IMG/VR virus record: IMGVR_UViG_3300027759_000339
Span: 1 to 28,438 of that record
Length of the DNA stretch: 28,438 bases
Strand: one strand, 5' to 3'
Origin: a virus
This document shows, piece after piece, positions 6,229 to 13,120 of this stretch; the stretch's first letter is position 1, and the number at the start of each line of letters is the position of its first letter. The position numbers and the translations under genes were made by a program. The notes under the pieces were generated by a model, which saw only the letters and a list, made by a program, of their open reading frames with translations, was not told the DNA's origin and did not search any database.

Positions 6229-8162
6229 TGAGAAAACTGCTTGTTGTAATATTAATATTATTATCCGGTAGTATATCCATAGCACAATCCATTACACAAC
6301 CTGCTGCTAGAAAGTTTGAATTAAACGTAAGTGGGCAGGCGTGTAGTGGATTTGTTTTGAATGGATTTACATCTACTGATGTATTATTGGCATCGATAGG
6401 GTTTATCAATCCACCGGCAGGTACAACATTCAATTTAACCACAACAACGGGATTATCACCCGCATCAGGATTTACTTTAAGTGGTAATAAAAGTAAATTA
6501 GTTTTTACGGGTACAATGGCAAACATAAACAATGCATTGGCAACCTTAAAAATAAATACGGGTGCAACTGCAGGTAGTGTTCAAGTATCGGTTTCTGCAA
6601 CTATAAATCCAACGGGTTTTTATTATAATCCAATCAATGGACACTTTTACAAACCTGTAACATTAGGAGATACATATACAGGAGCAAGAGCAGCATCGTT
6701 ATTATCAACATTCAAAGGGCAAAGAGGTTATTTGGTAACAATTACTTCTGCCGATGAAAATTCTTTTATATTTGTTAATGTTCCCCAAGCTAACATATGG
6801 TTTGCAGCAACCGATGAAGTAACCGATGGAACTTGGGTAATTGATGCAGGACCTGAAAAAGGAACCGTAATGAAAACATCGAATGGGCAAACTGCCGGAA
6901 ACAGACCTGGTGTATATAACAACTGGGCAGGTGGTGAACCCAATGGATACAATCATAGTGAGGATTATGCGGTAACAAACTGGAGTGGTCAATCAACGTG
7001 GAATGATTTATCAAACAATTGGAATAATCCCTATATAATTGAATATGGAACTTGGAGTAATCCCGATTCACAAACATTTACTGATTTCTATTCAGCAAAT
7101 GTAATAAATCCCATAGATGTTCCATCATCAAAAGTTAATTTTTATTTTGGTGGTAATATAAATCCATCTCAATGGTCTATAAAAGCATATACCGCAAATG
7201 GTGTAACTCCTGTTAGTACAACCACGGGTTTAACCTTGGGAACAAATGGCAGTGTAGTTAATACGAGTGATTTTGTTAAAAGTAAAACCGATATGTTTAT
7301 ATACCTATCTAAACTATCATCAACCACATTAACAAATCTATATGGAAGTGTACTAACAATTGGCGATGCTTATTTGGCATTTCAAGAGTTATCCGATAGG
7401 GGATTGACCGGAACTGAAAGTAAAGCATTTACAAGTGGAGTACAATTCTTAAACGGAGATGTTGATGGTAATAATGTATTTAACGAAATAGACTCATATA
7501 AAATACTACAACACGTAATCGGCGGTACTCAAATAGTTTCTACTTGGAGTGAAAGTGATTTATTTAGATTTGTAAAAAAATCTACGTTTGATGGTATAAC
7601 CAAATCAAATTGGGCAACAACAAATACACCATATTCGGCAATTTATCCTTTGGCGGTTAACGCAACTATAAATGATTATGTGTACGATGTGGTGGTGGCA
7701 TTAAAGGGTGATGTAAACCTTTCACATACAATAGCACAAAATACACCGGCGACTCAAAGTACAAATCGCGCCATGAGTTTAACCACACCAATGGAAGTAT
7801 CTACATACGTATTAAGTGAAATGATAGATGGTAAAGTTGTGGTTACTATCAAAGTTAATACATTGGGACAATTACTAAAAGGGATTCAGTTAAAGTTAAA
7901 CTATGATGGTGATATTTTAAAGTACGAAAGTACCGAATATACAACTTCAGGTAATCCTATAAATTTTTCAAATGATATTGGTAACTACATAAGTTTTGGT
8001 TCTTTGATATATAATAGTAATGGACTATTAAATAATAATACAGAATATAAATTAATATTTACACCAAAAGAAACCATAACAAATACAATTGGATTAACAT
8101 CTATCGAAGGAATCGACGCTATAAATGTGGGCGGCTCAACTCTTAAAATTAAAAACTTATAA
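6228..8162 (+). CDS. Secreted C-type lectin + dockerin/cohesin-like surface protein
   Basis: A 644-residue protein. Signal peptide 1-20 (SGSISIAQ). Residues about 35-125 form a beta-domain typical of bacterial adhesins (FTGTMANINNALATLKINTG). Residues 131-274 are a C-type lectin domain with the hallmark GYLVTITSADENSF, NNW, E237-P238-N239 and W258-N259-D260. EPN plus WND is the calcium- and mannose-type binding signature. A dockerin-like loop begins at 410 (GDVDGNNVFNEIDSYKI), and about 510-640 is a cohesin-like domain. Likely role: calcium-dependent binding of a glycan at the host surface or on other cells. It could instead be a virion adhesin, but the signal peptide makes a host-envelope location more likely. 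Coupled at both ends by TAATG overlaps. Confidence 0.85.
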   Translation: MRKLLVVILILLSGSISIAQSITQPAARKFELNVSGQACSGFVLNGFTSTDVLLASIGFINPPAGTTFNLTTTTGLSPASGFTLSGNKSKLVFTGTMANINNALATLKINTGATAGSVQVSVSATINPTGFYYNPINGHFYKPVTLGDTYTGARAASLLSTFKGQRGYLVTITSADENSFIFVNVPQANIWFAATDEVTDGTWVIDAGPEKGTVMKTSNGQTAGNRPGVYNNWAGGEPNGYNHSEDYAVTNWSGQSTWNDLSNNWNNPYIIEYGTWSNPDSQTFTDFYSANVINPIDVPSSKVNFYFGGNINPSQWSIKAYTANGVTPVSTTTGLTLGTNGSVVNTSDFVKSKTDMFIYLSKLSSTTLTNLYGSVLTIGDAYLAFQELSDRGLTGTESKAFTSGVQFLNGDVDGNNVFNEIDSYKILQHVIGGTQIVSTWSESDLFRFVKKSTFDGITKSNWATTNTPYSAIYPLAVNATINDYVYDVVVALKGDVNLSHTIAQNTPATQSTNRAMSLTTPMEVSTYVLSEMIDGKVVVTIKVNTLGQLLKGIQLKLNYDGDILKYESTEYTTSGNPINFSNDIGNYISFGSLIYNSNGLLNNNTEYKLIFTPKETITNTIGLTSIEGIDAINVGGSTLKIKNL

Positions 8163-9055
8163 TGAAAAAGTTAATACTCATATTATTATTACTTTGTGTT
8201 GGATTTGCATCAAACGCTCAGATACAAGTACCTGACACATTACAACTATCACCAAAAGAATTGTTTGGAGAAAGTAGTGATTGGAACAATGTGGGTATAT
8301 TACAATCCTATGTTAATTTTTCAAAAGATATACTTTCATCATCAAACCTTTCGGTAGGTATTATTGGAAGACAGGTATCTACAACCCTTAATTTGGGGTA
8401 CAATAAATCATCTTTGAATGGTCAATGGGGAAATACATTTGCAGTATCAATAAACCCTATATGGAAGTATTATGGTGCGGGTTATGGTTTAAGTAAAAAT
8501 ATAGAAAAAAGAACAACCACATTACAATCATTTTATTCGACCGATTTTGATTTTCAAAAAGATATTACATTATCATTTATAGATGTATTCCGAACTAAAA
8601 AATGGGGAACATTTGGATATAGTTTAACTGCATCAAAAACATTTTGGGGACAATCCGAAGGTGAGTGGGAAGGAAAATATACAGTAGATGCGGATGGTAA
8701 TTTTTTAGATTTAATATACCCAATAGAACCTGCAGCGTCTGAACTTACTTATAGAGGTATGGCGATGTACACATATACATTGAAAACAAAGAGAGTGAAC
8801 ATATCACCACAGATATTTGCAATGAGTGATATATACAAAGTATTCAAAAATGGTGGTACATCCGATTTTTCATACTTTGATGACTTCAATTTGGACTTAT
8901 ATTATGGAGTATCTATGGATTGGAAAATAACTAAAAGATTTGTATTAAACACTAATATCAGATATAATACAACTTGGGATAAATTAAGTGAATCGGTTGG
9001 ATATAAAAAGAGTAACCCAATTCTATTTATGATAGGAACAAACTTTCAATTTTAA
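8162..9055 (+). CDS. Outer-membrane beta-barrel protein
   Basis: A 297-residue protein. The signal peptide MKKLILILLLLCVGFASNA is followed by Gln. The mature part alternates hydrophobic and polar residues with many Gly, Tyr and Trp (TFGYSLTASKTFWGQ) and ends in TNFQF, the terminal aromatic typical of outer-membrane barrels. Length fits about 12-14 strands. The last 120 residues align by eye with the C-terminus of the 13805-15370 protein (ISPQIFAM / LSPQIFVI; WKITKRF / YKISKRF; ILFMIGTNF / NFLIGSRM). It could anchor or export the two cohesin-like proteins encoded just before it. It does not show clear PorP/SprF features. Coupled by TAATG to both neighbours. Confidence 0.75.
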   Translation: MKKLILILLLLCVGFASNAQIQVPDTLQLSPKELFGESSDWNNVGILQSYVNFSKDILSSSNLSVGIIGRQVSTTLNLGYNKSSLNGQWGNTFAVSINPIWKYYGAGYGLSKNIEKRTTTLQSFYSTDFDFQKDITLSFIDVFRTKKWGTFGYSLTASKTFWGQSEGEWEGKYTVDADGNFLDLIYPIEPAASELTYRGMAMYTYTLKTKRVNISPQIFAMSDIYKVFKNGGTSDFSYFDDFNLDLYYGVSMDWKITKRFVLNTNIRYNTTWDKLSESVGYKKSNPILFMIGTNFQF

Positions 9056-9402
9056 TGAAAAATATTAAAATTATTTTTTTATGTTTTATGGTTGGTTTTG
9101 TGATTTCTTGTCAAAACGAGGATATAGTGGAACCGCAAATAATTGATATTTTCAAAGTAGAACAATCCACCTTATCAAACAAAAGTGAAATTCGTTTTAA
9201 TGTAGAAAAAGAGGGAGTGTATATTATAACAATGATAGATAAAAACACCAATCAAGTTATTAGCAGAGAAAAAATAAAATGTGTTATAGGGAATAATAAT
9301 ATAAAAATTTACGCAAAAACAATACCTAGCCGATATTTATATTTAAGGTTGGAGGATAGTTTTAATAATCAATTAGGTAATACAATAATAACAATAAAAT
9401 AA
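9055..9402 (+). CDS. Surface lipoprotein, paralogue of the next gene
   Basis: A 115-residue lipoprotein: hydrophobic start, then VISC with the lipidated Cys19, followed by QNED. Acidic residues at +3/+4 after the Cys match the export signal that sends lipoproteins to the cell surface in Bacteroidota, so surface exposure is inferred. The mature domain is a small beta sandwich (SEIRFNVEKEGVYIITMIDK ... NNNIKIYAKTIP) that aligns with the next product (NVKTENAGTYVVKILN ... NNLLKIYTKALP). The TAATG overlap with the barrel gene means the two are translated together. Function unknown; it probably associates with the barrel or the cohesin-like proteins. Confidence 0.75.
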   Translation: MKNIKIIFLCFMVGFVISCQNEDIVEPQIIDIFKVEQSTLSNKSEIRFNVEKEGVYIITMIDKNTNQVISREKIKCVIGNNNIKIYAKTIPSRYLYLRLEDSFNNQLGNTIITIK

Positions 9403-9416
9403 AAAAAACAAAAAAA

Positions 9417-9788
9417 ATGAAAAAAGTAATTGGATTCTTGATGGTAGTTTTAACAGTAATTAGCTGTAATAGTGAAGACATGTTAGTACCGGCACCAACC
9501 GAAGTAACTGAAAAATTACAAATAATGGGTAACGTAGGAATTAAAGTGGAAACACCATTCGTAAAAGAAGAAGTGGCAATGAACGTAAAAACCGAAAATG
9601 CCGGTACATATGTAGTAAAGATATTAAACATTGCAAATAAGTCAGTATCAAAAGAAGAGGTAACAATAAAAGCAGGAAACAATCTATTAAAGATTTACAC
9701 AAAAGCTTTACCATCTTCAGCATATAGAATTGGTCTATTCGATTTAGAGGGAAACTTACTTGGAATATCAGATTTTAATAAATTATAA
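9417..9788 (+). CDS. Surface lipoprotein, paralogue of the previous gene
   Basis: A 123-residue lipoprotein with lipobox VISC and lipidated Cys17, followed by NSED, again the acidic surface-export pattern. The mature part contains the same small beta domain as the preceding gene (AGTYVVKILNIANKSVSKEE, then GNNLLKIYTKALPSS), so the two are a tandem duplication that has diverged considerably. It lies 14 bases after the previous stop. It has an extremely A-rich leader (AAAAAAAACAAAAAAAATG), the usual initiation context for Bacteroidota, which do not depend on Shine-Dalgarno pairing. It closes the tightly packed operon that starts at 4097. Confidence 0.75.
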   Translation: MKKVIGFLMVVLTVISCNSEDMLVPAPTEVTEKLQIMGNVGIKVETPFVKEEVAMNVKTENAGTYVVKILNIANKSVSKEEVTIKAGNNLLKIYTKALPSSAYRIGLFDLEGNLLGISDFNKL

Positions 9789-9815
9789 AATAAACTAAAA
9801 AAACAAAAAAAGATT

Positions 9816-10130
9816 ATGTCAGAAGAATCACAAAATGAAGGAACAATGTCAGGATTGGTAAAAACACTAATCGGGACAGTTGGCACGATAGTAACGGCAG
9901 GAGGAGCTTGGTTAGGTTCTCAAATGTTCGGTGGTGGTGACCAACCGGCAGCGGCACCTGCAGCGGCACCCGTAATAAACATTACTCAAAATCAAGCACA
10001 ACAACAATCTGCGGGTAAAACTGTAATCATCAACAAAGGTGGTGGACAAGCTGCGCCTGCTCAAGCTACAGCACCAAAACCTAAGAAAAAGGAAGGTGAT
10101 GAGTTTAAGGAAGAAGCACCTAAGTGGTAA
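9816..10130 (+). CDS. Small membrane-associated protein with Ala/Gln-rich tail
   Basis: A 104-residue protein. Residues 11-38 are one Gly/Ala-rich hydrophobic segment (LVKTLIGTVGTIVTAGGAWL). The segment 45-60 is Ala/Pro-rich. A Gln/Asn-rich run follows (INITQNQAQQQ), then a Lys/Pro/Glu-rich tail ending in KW. No signal peptide. It is the first of three small membrane proteins between the surface operon and the coiled-coil gene. This is the kind of cluster in which phages place holin-like genes, but no lysis function can be shown. The leader is again A-rich (CTAAAAAAACAAAAAAAG). Confidence 0.65.
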   Translation: MSEESQNEGTMSGLVKTLIGTVGTIVTAGGAWLGSQMFGGGDQPAAAPAAAPVINITQNQAQQQSAGKTVIINKGGGQAAPAQATAPKPKKKEGDEFKEEAPKW

Positions 10131-10147
10131 TTTAATAAAAACATAAT

Positions 10148-10783
10148 ATGGGACAACAACAAGAAAACACGGGATTTAGAGACCTTCTAAACCAGATGAT
10201 GACTCGCAGATGGAACATGACACTTATTGTGTTGCTAACATTTATGGGTACGGTATTTGGTATCGGTGGAGCTATTGTACTTAAAGCAGAAATTAATGGA
10301 GCTTGGAAAGAATTACTATTATTATTACTTGGAGCCTTTATTGGTTCTTATGGTAAGATTGTAGATTATTGGTTCTCAGATACAGATAAAGATAAAATGT
10401 TAGTTCAAAAGATGGACGAAGAAGACGGTATATCACTTTCAAACACCAACGATAAAGATGGTGAAAGTAAAGCAGCTTATAGTCCAATCGTACCAGAATC
10501 ATTTACAGAAGCAATATCAAATTCACAGTTTGAAAATGAGACTGAATTTATACCCACAGTATCAAAATCGGAAGAAAAACAAACCAAAGTAGGTGTTGAA
10601 GTCGATGAAGATGGTGACGGTAAAATGGATGGTTTAGATTTTAATGGTGATGGAGTAATTGACGAGTATTTTGACCACCGTAATTGTCAACACGTATGGG
10701 GTGACTCAGATGGTGACGGTGATGAAGAATGTCTAATTTGTGGTAAGATAAAAGATATCGATACCACAGATATGGAAGGGTAA
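10148..10783 (+). CDS. Two-helix membrane protein with calcium-loop and zinc-like tail
   Basis: A 211-residue protein. Two membrane helices at about 24-46 (TLIVLLTFMGTVFGIGG) and 54-72 (ELLLLLLGAFIGS) sit behind a short N-terminus. A flexible acidic linker follows. Residues 153-172 hold DxDxDG-type loops (DEDGDGKMDGLDFNGDGVID) like those of EF hands, dockerins or thrombospondin type 3 repeats. The end has a CxH...CxxC cluster (C180, H182, C195, C198) around a second DSDGDGDE loop. Two helices suggest a holin or a membrane sensor. The metal-loop tail is unusual for a holin and might make activity calcium- or zinc-dependent. Family not recognised. It is cotranscribed with the genes at 9816 and 10813. 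Confidence 0.7.
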   Translation: MGQQQENTGFRDLLNQMMTRRWNMTLIVLLTFMGTVFGIGGAIVLKAEINGAWKELLLLLLGAFIGSYGKIVDYWFSDTDKDKMLVQKMDEEDGISLSNTNDKDGESKAAYSPIVPESFTEAISNSQFENETEFIPTVSKSEEKQTKVGVEVDEDGDGKMDGLDFNGDGVIDEYFDHRNCQHVWGDSDGDGDEECLICGKIKDIDTTDMEG

Positions 10784-10812
10784 TAAATAAACAAACACAA
10801 AACACAAATAAT

Positions 10813-11064
10813 ATGAAATTCAAAGAATGGGTAATTGAAATCTTTAAAGATGAAAGAGGTTCAATTTCAGTAAAACCGGTAATCGCAATGATTGGTGCAT
10901 TATTTTTATGCGTTACGATGACGTTAAATTCATTTTCTCACGCAGATTTTGCACCGTCACCTGAATTGGTGAATGCGGTGATGTTGATAACAGGCATTGG
11001 GATGGGTGCCGACACCTTGGATAAGTTCTCACACAAAAAGAAAGAGGACGAAATGGAGGGTTAA
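10813..11064 (+). CDS. Small two-helix membrane protein (holin-like)
   Basis: An 83-residue protein with a charged N-terminus (KEWVIEIFKDERGSISVKP), a first hydrophobic helix at 22-42 (VIAMIGALFLCVTMTL), a short loop and a second helix at about 53-71 (LVNAVMLITGIGMGADTL). A highly charged C-terminus follows (HKKKEDEMEG). Size and layout fit class II holins (two helices, charged tail), but no endolysin gene is visible nearby, so the lysis role is only a suggestion. It is the last gene before the terminator at 11069-11093. The leader is AC-rich (AACAAACACAAAACACAAAT) without a Shine-Dalgarno site. Confidence 0.65.
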   Translation: MKFKEWVIEIFKDERGSISVKPVIAMIGALFLCVTMTLNSFSHADFAPSPELVNAVMLITGIGMGADTLDKFSHKKKEDEMEG

Positions 11065-11068
11065 TAAG

Positions 11069-11093
11069 AAGGGAGATTTATTCTCCCTTTTTT
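11069..11093 (+). terminator. Intrinsic terminator after the membrane-protein genes
   Basis: Perfect 8-base arms AAGGGAGA / TCTCCCTT with loop TTTAT and a T-run, 5 bases after the stop of the 10813 gene. A TATTTATT box (11096-11103) follows 3 bases later, giving a compact stop-and-restart junction. Confidence 0.85.
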
Positions 11094-11095
11094 GA

Positions 11096-11103
11096 TATTT
11101 ATT
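11096..11103 (+). promoter_or_regulatory. TATTTATT, one-mismatch copy of the upstream motif
   Basis: Lies directly behind the terminator and 19 bases before the ATG at 11123. Differs from TATTTATA at the last base. Confidence 0.35.
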
Positions 11104-11122
11104 AGTAAAACAAATTATAAAA

Positions 11123-12304
11123 ATGTCAGAAGAGCAAAAACAAGAAAACGAAGAGAACGGACCCGAGATTGGTTTTAATACCGGTGGTGGTCAAATAACC
11201 GCAGAACCTCAAGAAACTGTAAGTGTTGAGGATGAAGTTTCAGTAAGTGCTGAAATTGAAGGTATAACTTTAACTGCCGAAGCAAGTGCTGAAGCACACG
11301 CAAGTGCGGGTGTTGAAGTTACTGATACATCAGTTGCAGCGACTGCTGAAGTTGGTGTTAGTGCCGAAGCTGGTGTTGGTGCCGAAACAACAATTGGTGA
11401 TGTTGACATTGAAGCGGAAGCTCATGTAAGTGCAGAAGCTGAGGCGTCAGCCAATGCAAGTGCCGGATGGGATGGACATAACGCAAGTGTTACTGCAGAA
11501 GTGGAAGCAGGTGCAAGTGTTGAAGCGGGTGCAAGTGTTAGTGTTGAGGTTGATGGGGTTACAATTACACAAGAAGGTCACGCAGGTGCTGAAGCTGAAG
11601 CATACGCAGGTGGAAGTGCTCAAATCGGTGAAGATGGTGCAAGTGTACATGCGGGAGCGATTGCGGGTGTTAGTGTAGGTGCGGGTGGTTCGACAGGTGC
11701 ATATGACGAAAGTGGTAACGGTGGAAGTGTAGGTGCTGAAGTTAGTATTGGAGCACAAGTTGGTGGTGAGGTTGAGGGTGGTGCAACTATGGAAGACGGT
11801 GTTGCTACAATTGATATTAGTGGTGAAGTAGCGTTAATCGCAGGTGTTGAAATTGATTTGAGTGTTAGTGTTGATACTAAACCAATACAAGAAGCGGCAG
11901 TGGATGCATATGAAGAAAGTGAAAAATTAGCTATACAAGCGGCCGAGGAAGCTGAAAGAATTGCACAAGAACAAGCTGCTGTTGCACAACAAGCGTTAGA
12001 AGACGCAGCAAGAGAAGCCGATAGAATTGCTCAAGAACAAGCTGCTGTTGCACAACAAGCATTAGAAGAAGCGGCAAGAGAAGCTGATAGAATTGCAAGA
12101 GAACAAGCTGCGGCAGCACAAAGAGCTGCAGAAGACGCAGCAAGGGAAGTAGATAGAATTGCAAGAGAACAAGCTGCGGCGGCGCAAAGAGCAGCAGAAG
12201 ATGCGGCAAGAGCAACACAGAAAGCTGCTGAAGATGCAGCAAGAGAAGCTGAAAGAATTGCAAAAGATGTGGGTAGAAAAATGGACCCACGTAGATGGTT
12301 CTAA
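11123..12304 (+). CDS. Repetitive Ala/Glu/Gly-rich fibrous protein with coiled-coil C-terminus
   Basis: A 393-residue protein without signal peptide. Residues about 30-250 are an imperfect repeat rich in Ala, Glu, Val, Ser and Gly with alternating small and beta-prone residues (EAHVSAEAEASANASAG; GASVEAGASVSVEVDG), suggesting a beta-helix or fibre. Residues about 255-385 are helical, with four 22-residue repeats (EADRIAQEQAAVAQQALEDA type). As two 11-residue units each, these suit a long coiled coil. The end is basic (KDVGRKMDPRRWF). Possible roles are a virion fibre or an intracellular scaffold. Absence of a signal peptide argues against export with the neighbouring envelope proteins. The upstream terminator and TATTTATT box suggest its own transcript. 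Confidence 0.75.
   Translation: MSEEQKQENEENGPEIGFNTGGGQITAEPQETVSVEDEVSVSAEIEGITLTAEASAEAHASAGVEVTDTSVAATAEVGVSAEAGVGAETTIGDVDIEAEAHVSAEAEASANASAGWDGHNASVTAEVEAGASVEAGASVSVEVDGVTITQEGHAGAEAEAYAGGSAQIGEDGASVHAGAIAGVSVGAGGSTGAYDESGNGGSVGAEVSIGAQVGGEVEGGATMEDGVATIDISGEVALIAGVEIDLSVSVDTKPIQEAAVDAYEESEKLAIQAAEEAERIAQEQAAVAQQALEDAAREADRIAQEQAAVAQQALEEAAREADRIAREQAAAAQRAAEDAAREVDRIAREQAAAAQRAAEDAARATQKAAEDAAREAERIAKDVGRKMDPRRWF
11948..12211 (+). repeat. Four tandem 66-base repeats (22 residues each)
   Basis: Units start at 11948, 12014, 12080 and 12146, each beginning GAAGCx/GAAGTA and encoding E-A/V-E/D-R-I-A-x-E-Q-A-A. Spacing is exactly 66 bases. Copies 1-2 and 3-4 are the closest pairs. A partial fifth unit follows. 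Confidence 0.9.
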
Positions 12305-12344
12305 AATAAAAAAATATAAATAAGTTTATTTTTATTCTTATTTA

Positions 12345-12364
12345 GGTAGTATTACTACCATTTT
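12345..12364 (+). terminator. Possible weak terminator hairpin
   Basis: GGTAG-TATTA-CTACC followed by ATTTT, 41 bases after the stop of the fibrous protein gene. Five perfect pairs with a short T-run; weaker than the others in this window. Confidence 0.45.
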
Positions 12365-12399
12365 CACACATAGATTGTTTAGAAAATTGAAAAAAATAT

Positions 12400-13119
12400 A
12401 TGAAAAAATTATTAGTATTCTTGTTTGGTGTTTTACTAAGCAATGTTGTGGTCGCTCAAACTGTGGGTTCCACAAAGACAGAACAATATAAAGCATCGTT
12501 TGAAACCGCAATTGACATTTCAAAATATATGGACTATGAAGGACCACAAATTCCTATTCAAATATTAAAATGTGGTATATCCGATGAAATGTATGAAATG
12601 TATCCTGAGTTAAAGGAGAAAAGAGTTGGTCTTGGTGTTGCCAATATTTCAATGGAATATTTGGAAAATCTTAATCGTTTTAAATTTACCGAAGATAAAA
12701 CGGAAATTAAGAATCGTATGGTGAAGCAATTTCAAGCATCTCAAGCAGGTATATCAGAAAACAAATTAGATGGTAGAGGTAAAATTAACTTGGCAAAATA
12801 CTTTGTAACAATTGAATGTTATGATTATTCTGTAAGTGAAGATGAGACTATCAATCTAAAAGATGGTGTTAAGAATATGATGGTTACTCGTTTGGGTCTT
12901 CAAGTTAGATTTACTGACGCAGAAACGGGTGTTGTATTTGGGGCATCAGGATTAGGTGAAGCTAAAACAGTTAGAGAATTAACATTATTATCTGACGCAA
13001 CAGTTGACCCGGTTAAATTTAATCAATCGACAATTTCAATTTCAACAAAGAAAGCACTTGATATTGCATGTGCAAGAATTTTAGATAGAATGATTAAGAA
13101 AGGGATTTTTACAAAGTAA
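12400..13119 (+). CDS. Exported CsgG-like protein (curli-secretion channel family)
   Basis: A 239-residue protein with signal peptide MKKLLVFLFGVLLSNVVVA before Gln20. The mature part follows the CsgG plan: a strand (RVGLGVANISMEYLENLNRF), helix-rich region with TEIKNRMVKQFQ, then AKYFVTIECYDYSV, a long strand (TRLGLQVRFTDAETGVVFGA) matching the CsgG 'lrlvd..tGevl.s' motif, and a final helix (KKALDIACARILDRM). CsgG forms an outer-membrane export pore for curli. Soluble relatives exist, and no lipobox Cys is seen here, unlike E. coli CsgG. CsgG-like genes have been reported in some other T4-like aquatic phages (recalled, not checked). It might act as an outer-membrane pore for the phage's exported proteins or for lysis. 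It is one base from the next start. Confidence 0.65.
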   Translation: MKKLLVFLFGVLLSNVVVAQTVGSTKTEQYKASFETAIDISKYMDYEGPQIPIQILKCGISDEMYEMYPELKEKRVGLGVANISMEYLENLNRFKFTEDKTEIKNRMVKQFQASQAGISENKLDGRGKINLAKYFVTIECYDYSVSEDETINLKDGVKNMMVTRLGLQVRFTDAETGVVFGASGLGEAKTVRELTLLSDATVDPVKFNQSTISISTKKALDIACARILDRMIKKGIFTK

Positions 13120-13120
13120 C

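Noticed and set aside
6705-7077. Several minus-strand open frames
   Set aside because: Antisense to the lectin domain, whose conserved motifs prove the + frame.
9334-9341. Copy of TATTTATA inside the 9055-9402 gene
   Set aside because: Inside a coding sequence and far from a start except by chance; counted as background for the motif.
11931-12290. Leu/Gln-rich minus-strand open frame of 119 codons
   Set aside because: Antisense shadow of the 66-base repeats in the coiled-coil gene.
12315-12322. TATAAATA, T4-like late promoter on the + strand
   Set aside because: Only one copy in this orientation near a + strand gene, 77 bases from the start; the other gene-proximal copies have the opposite orientation relative to the gene.
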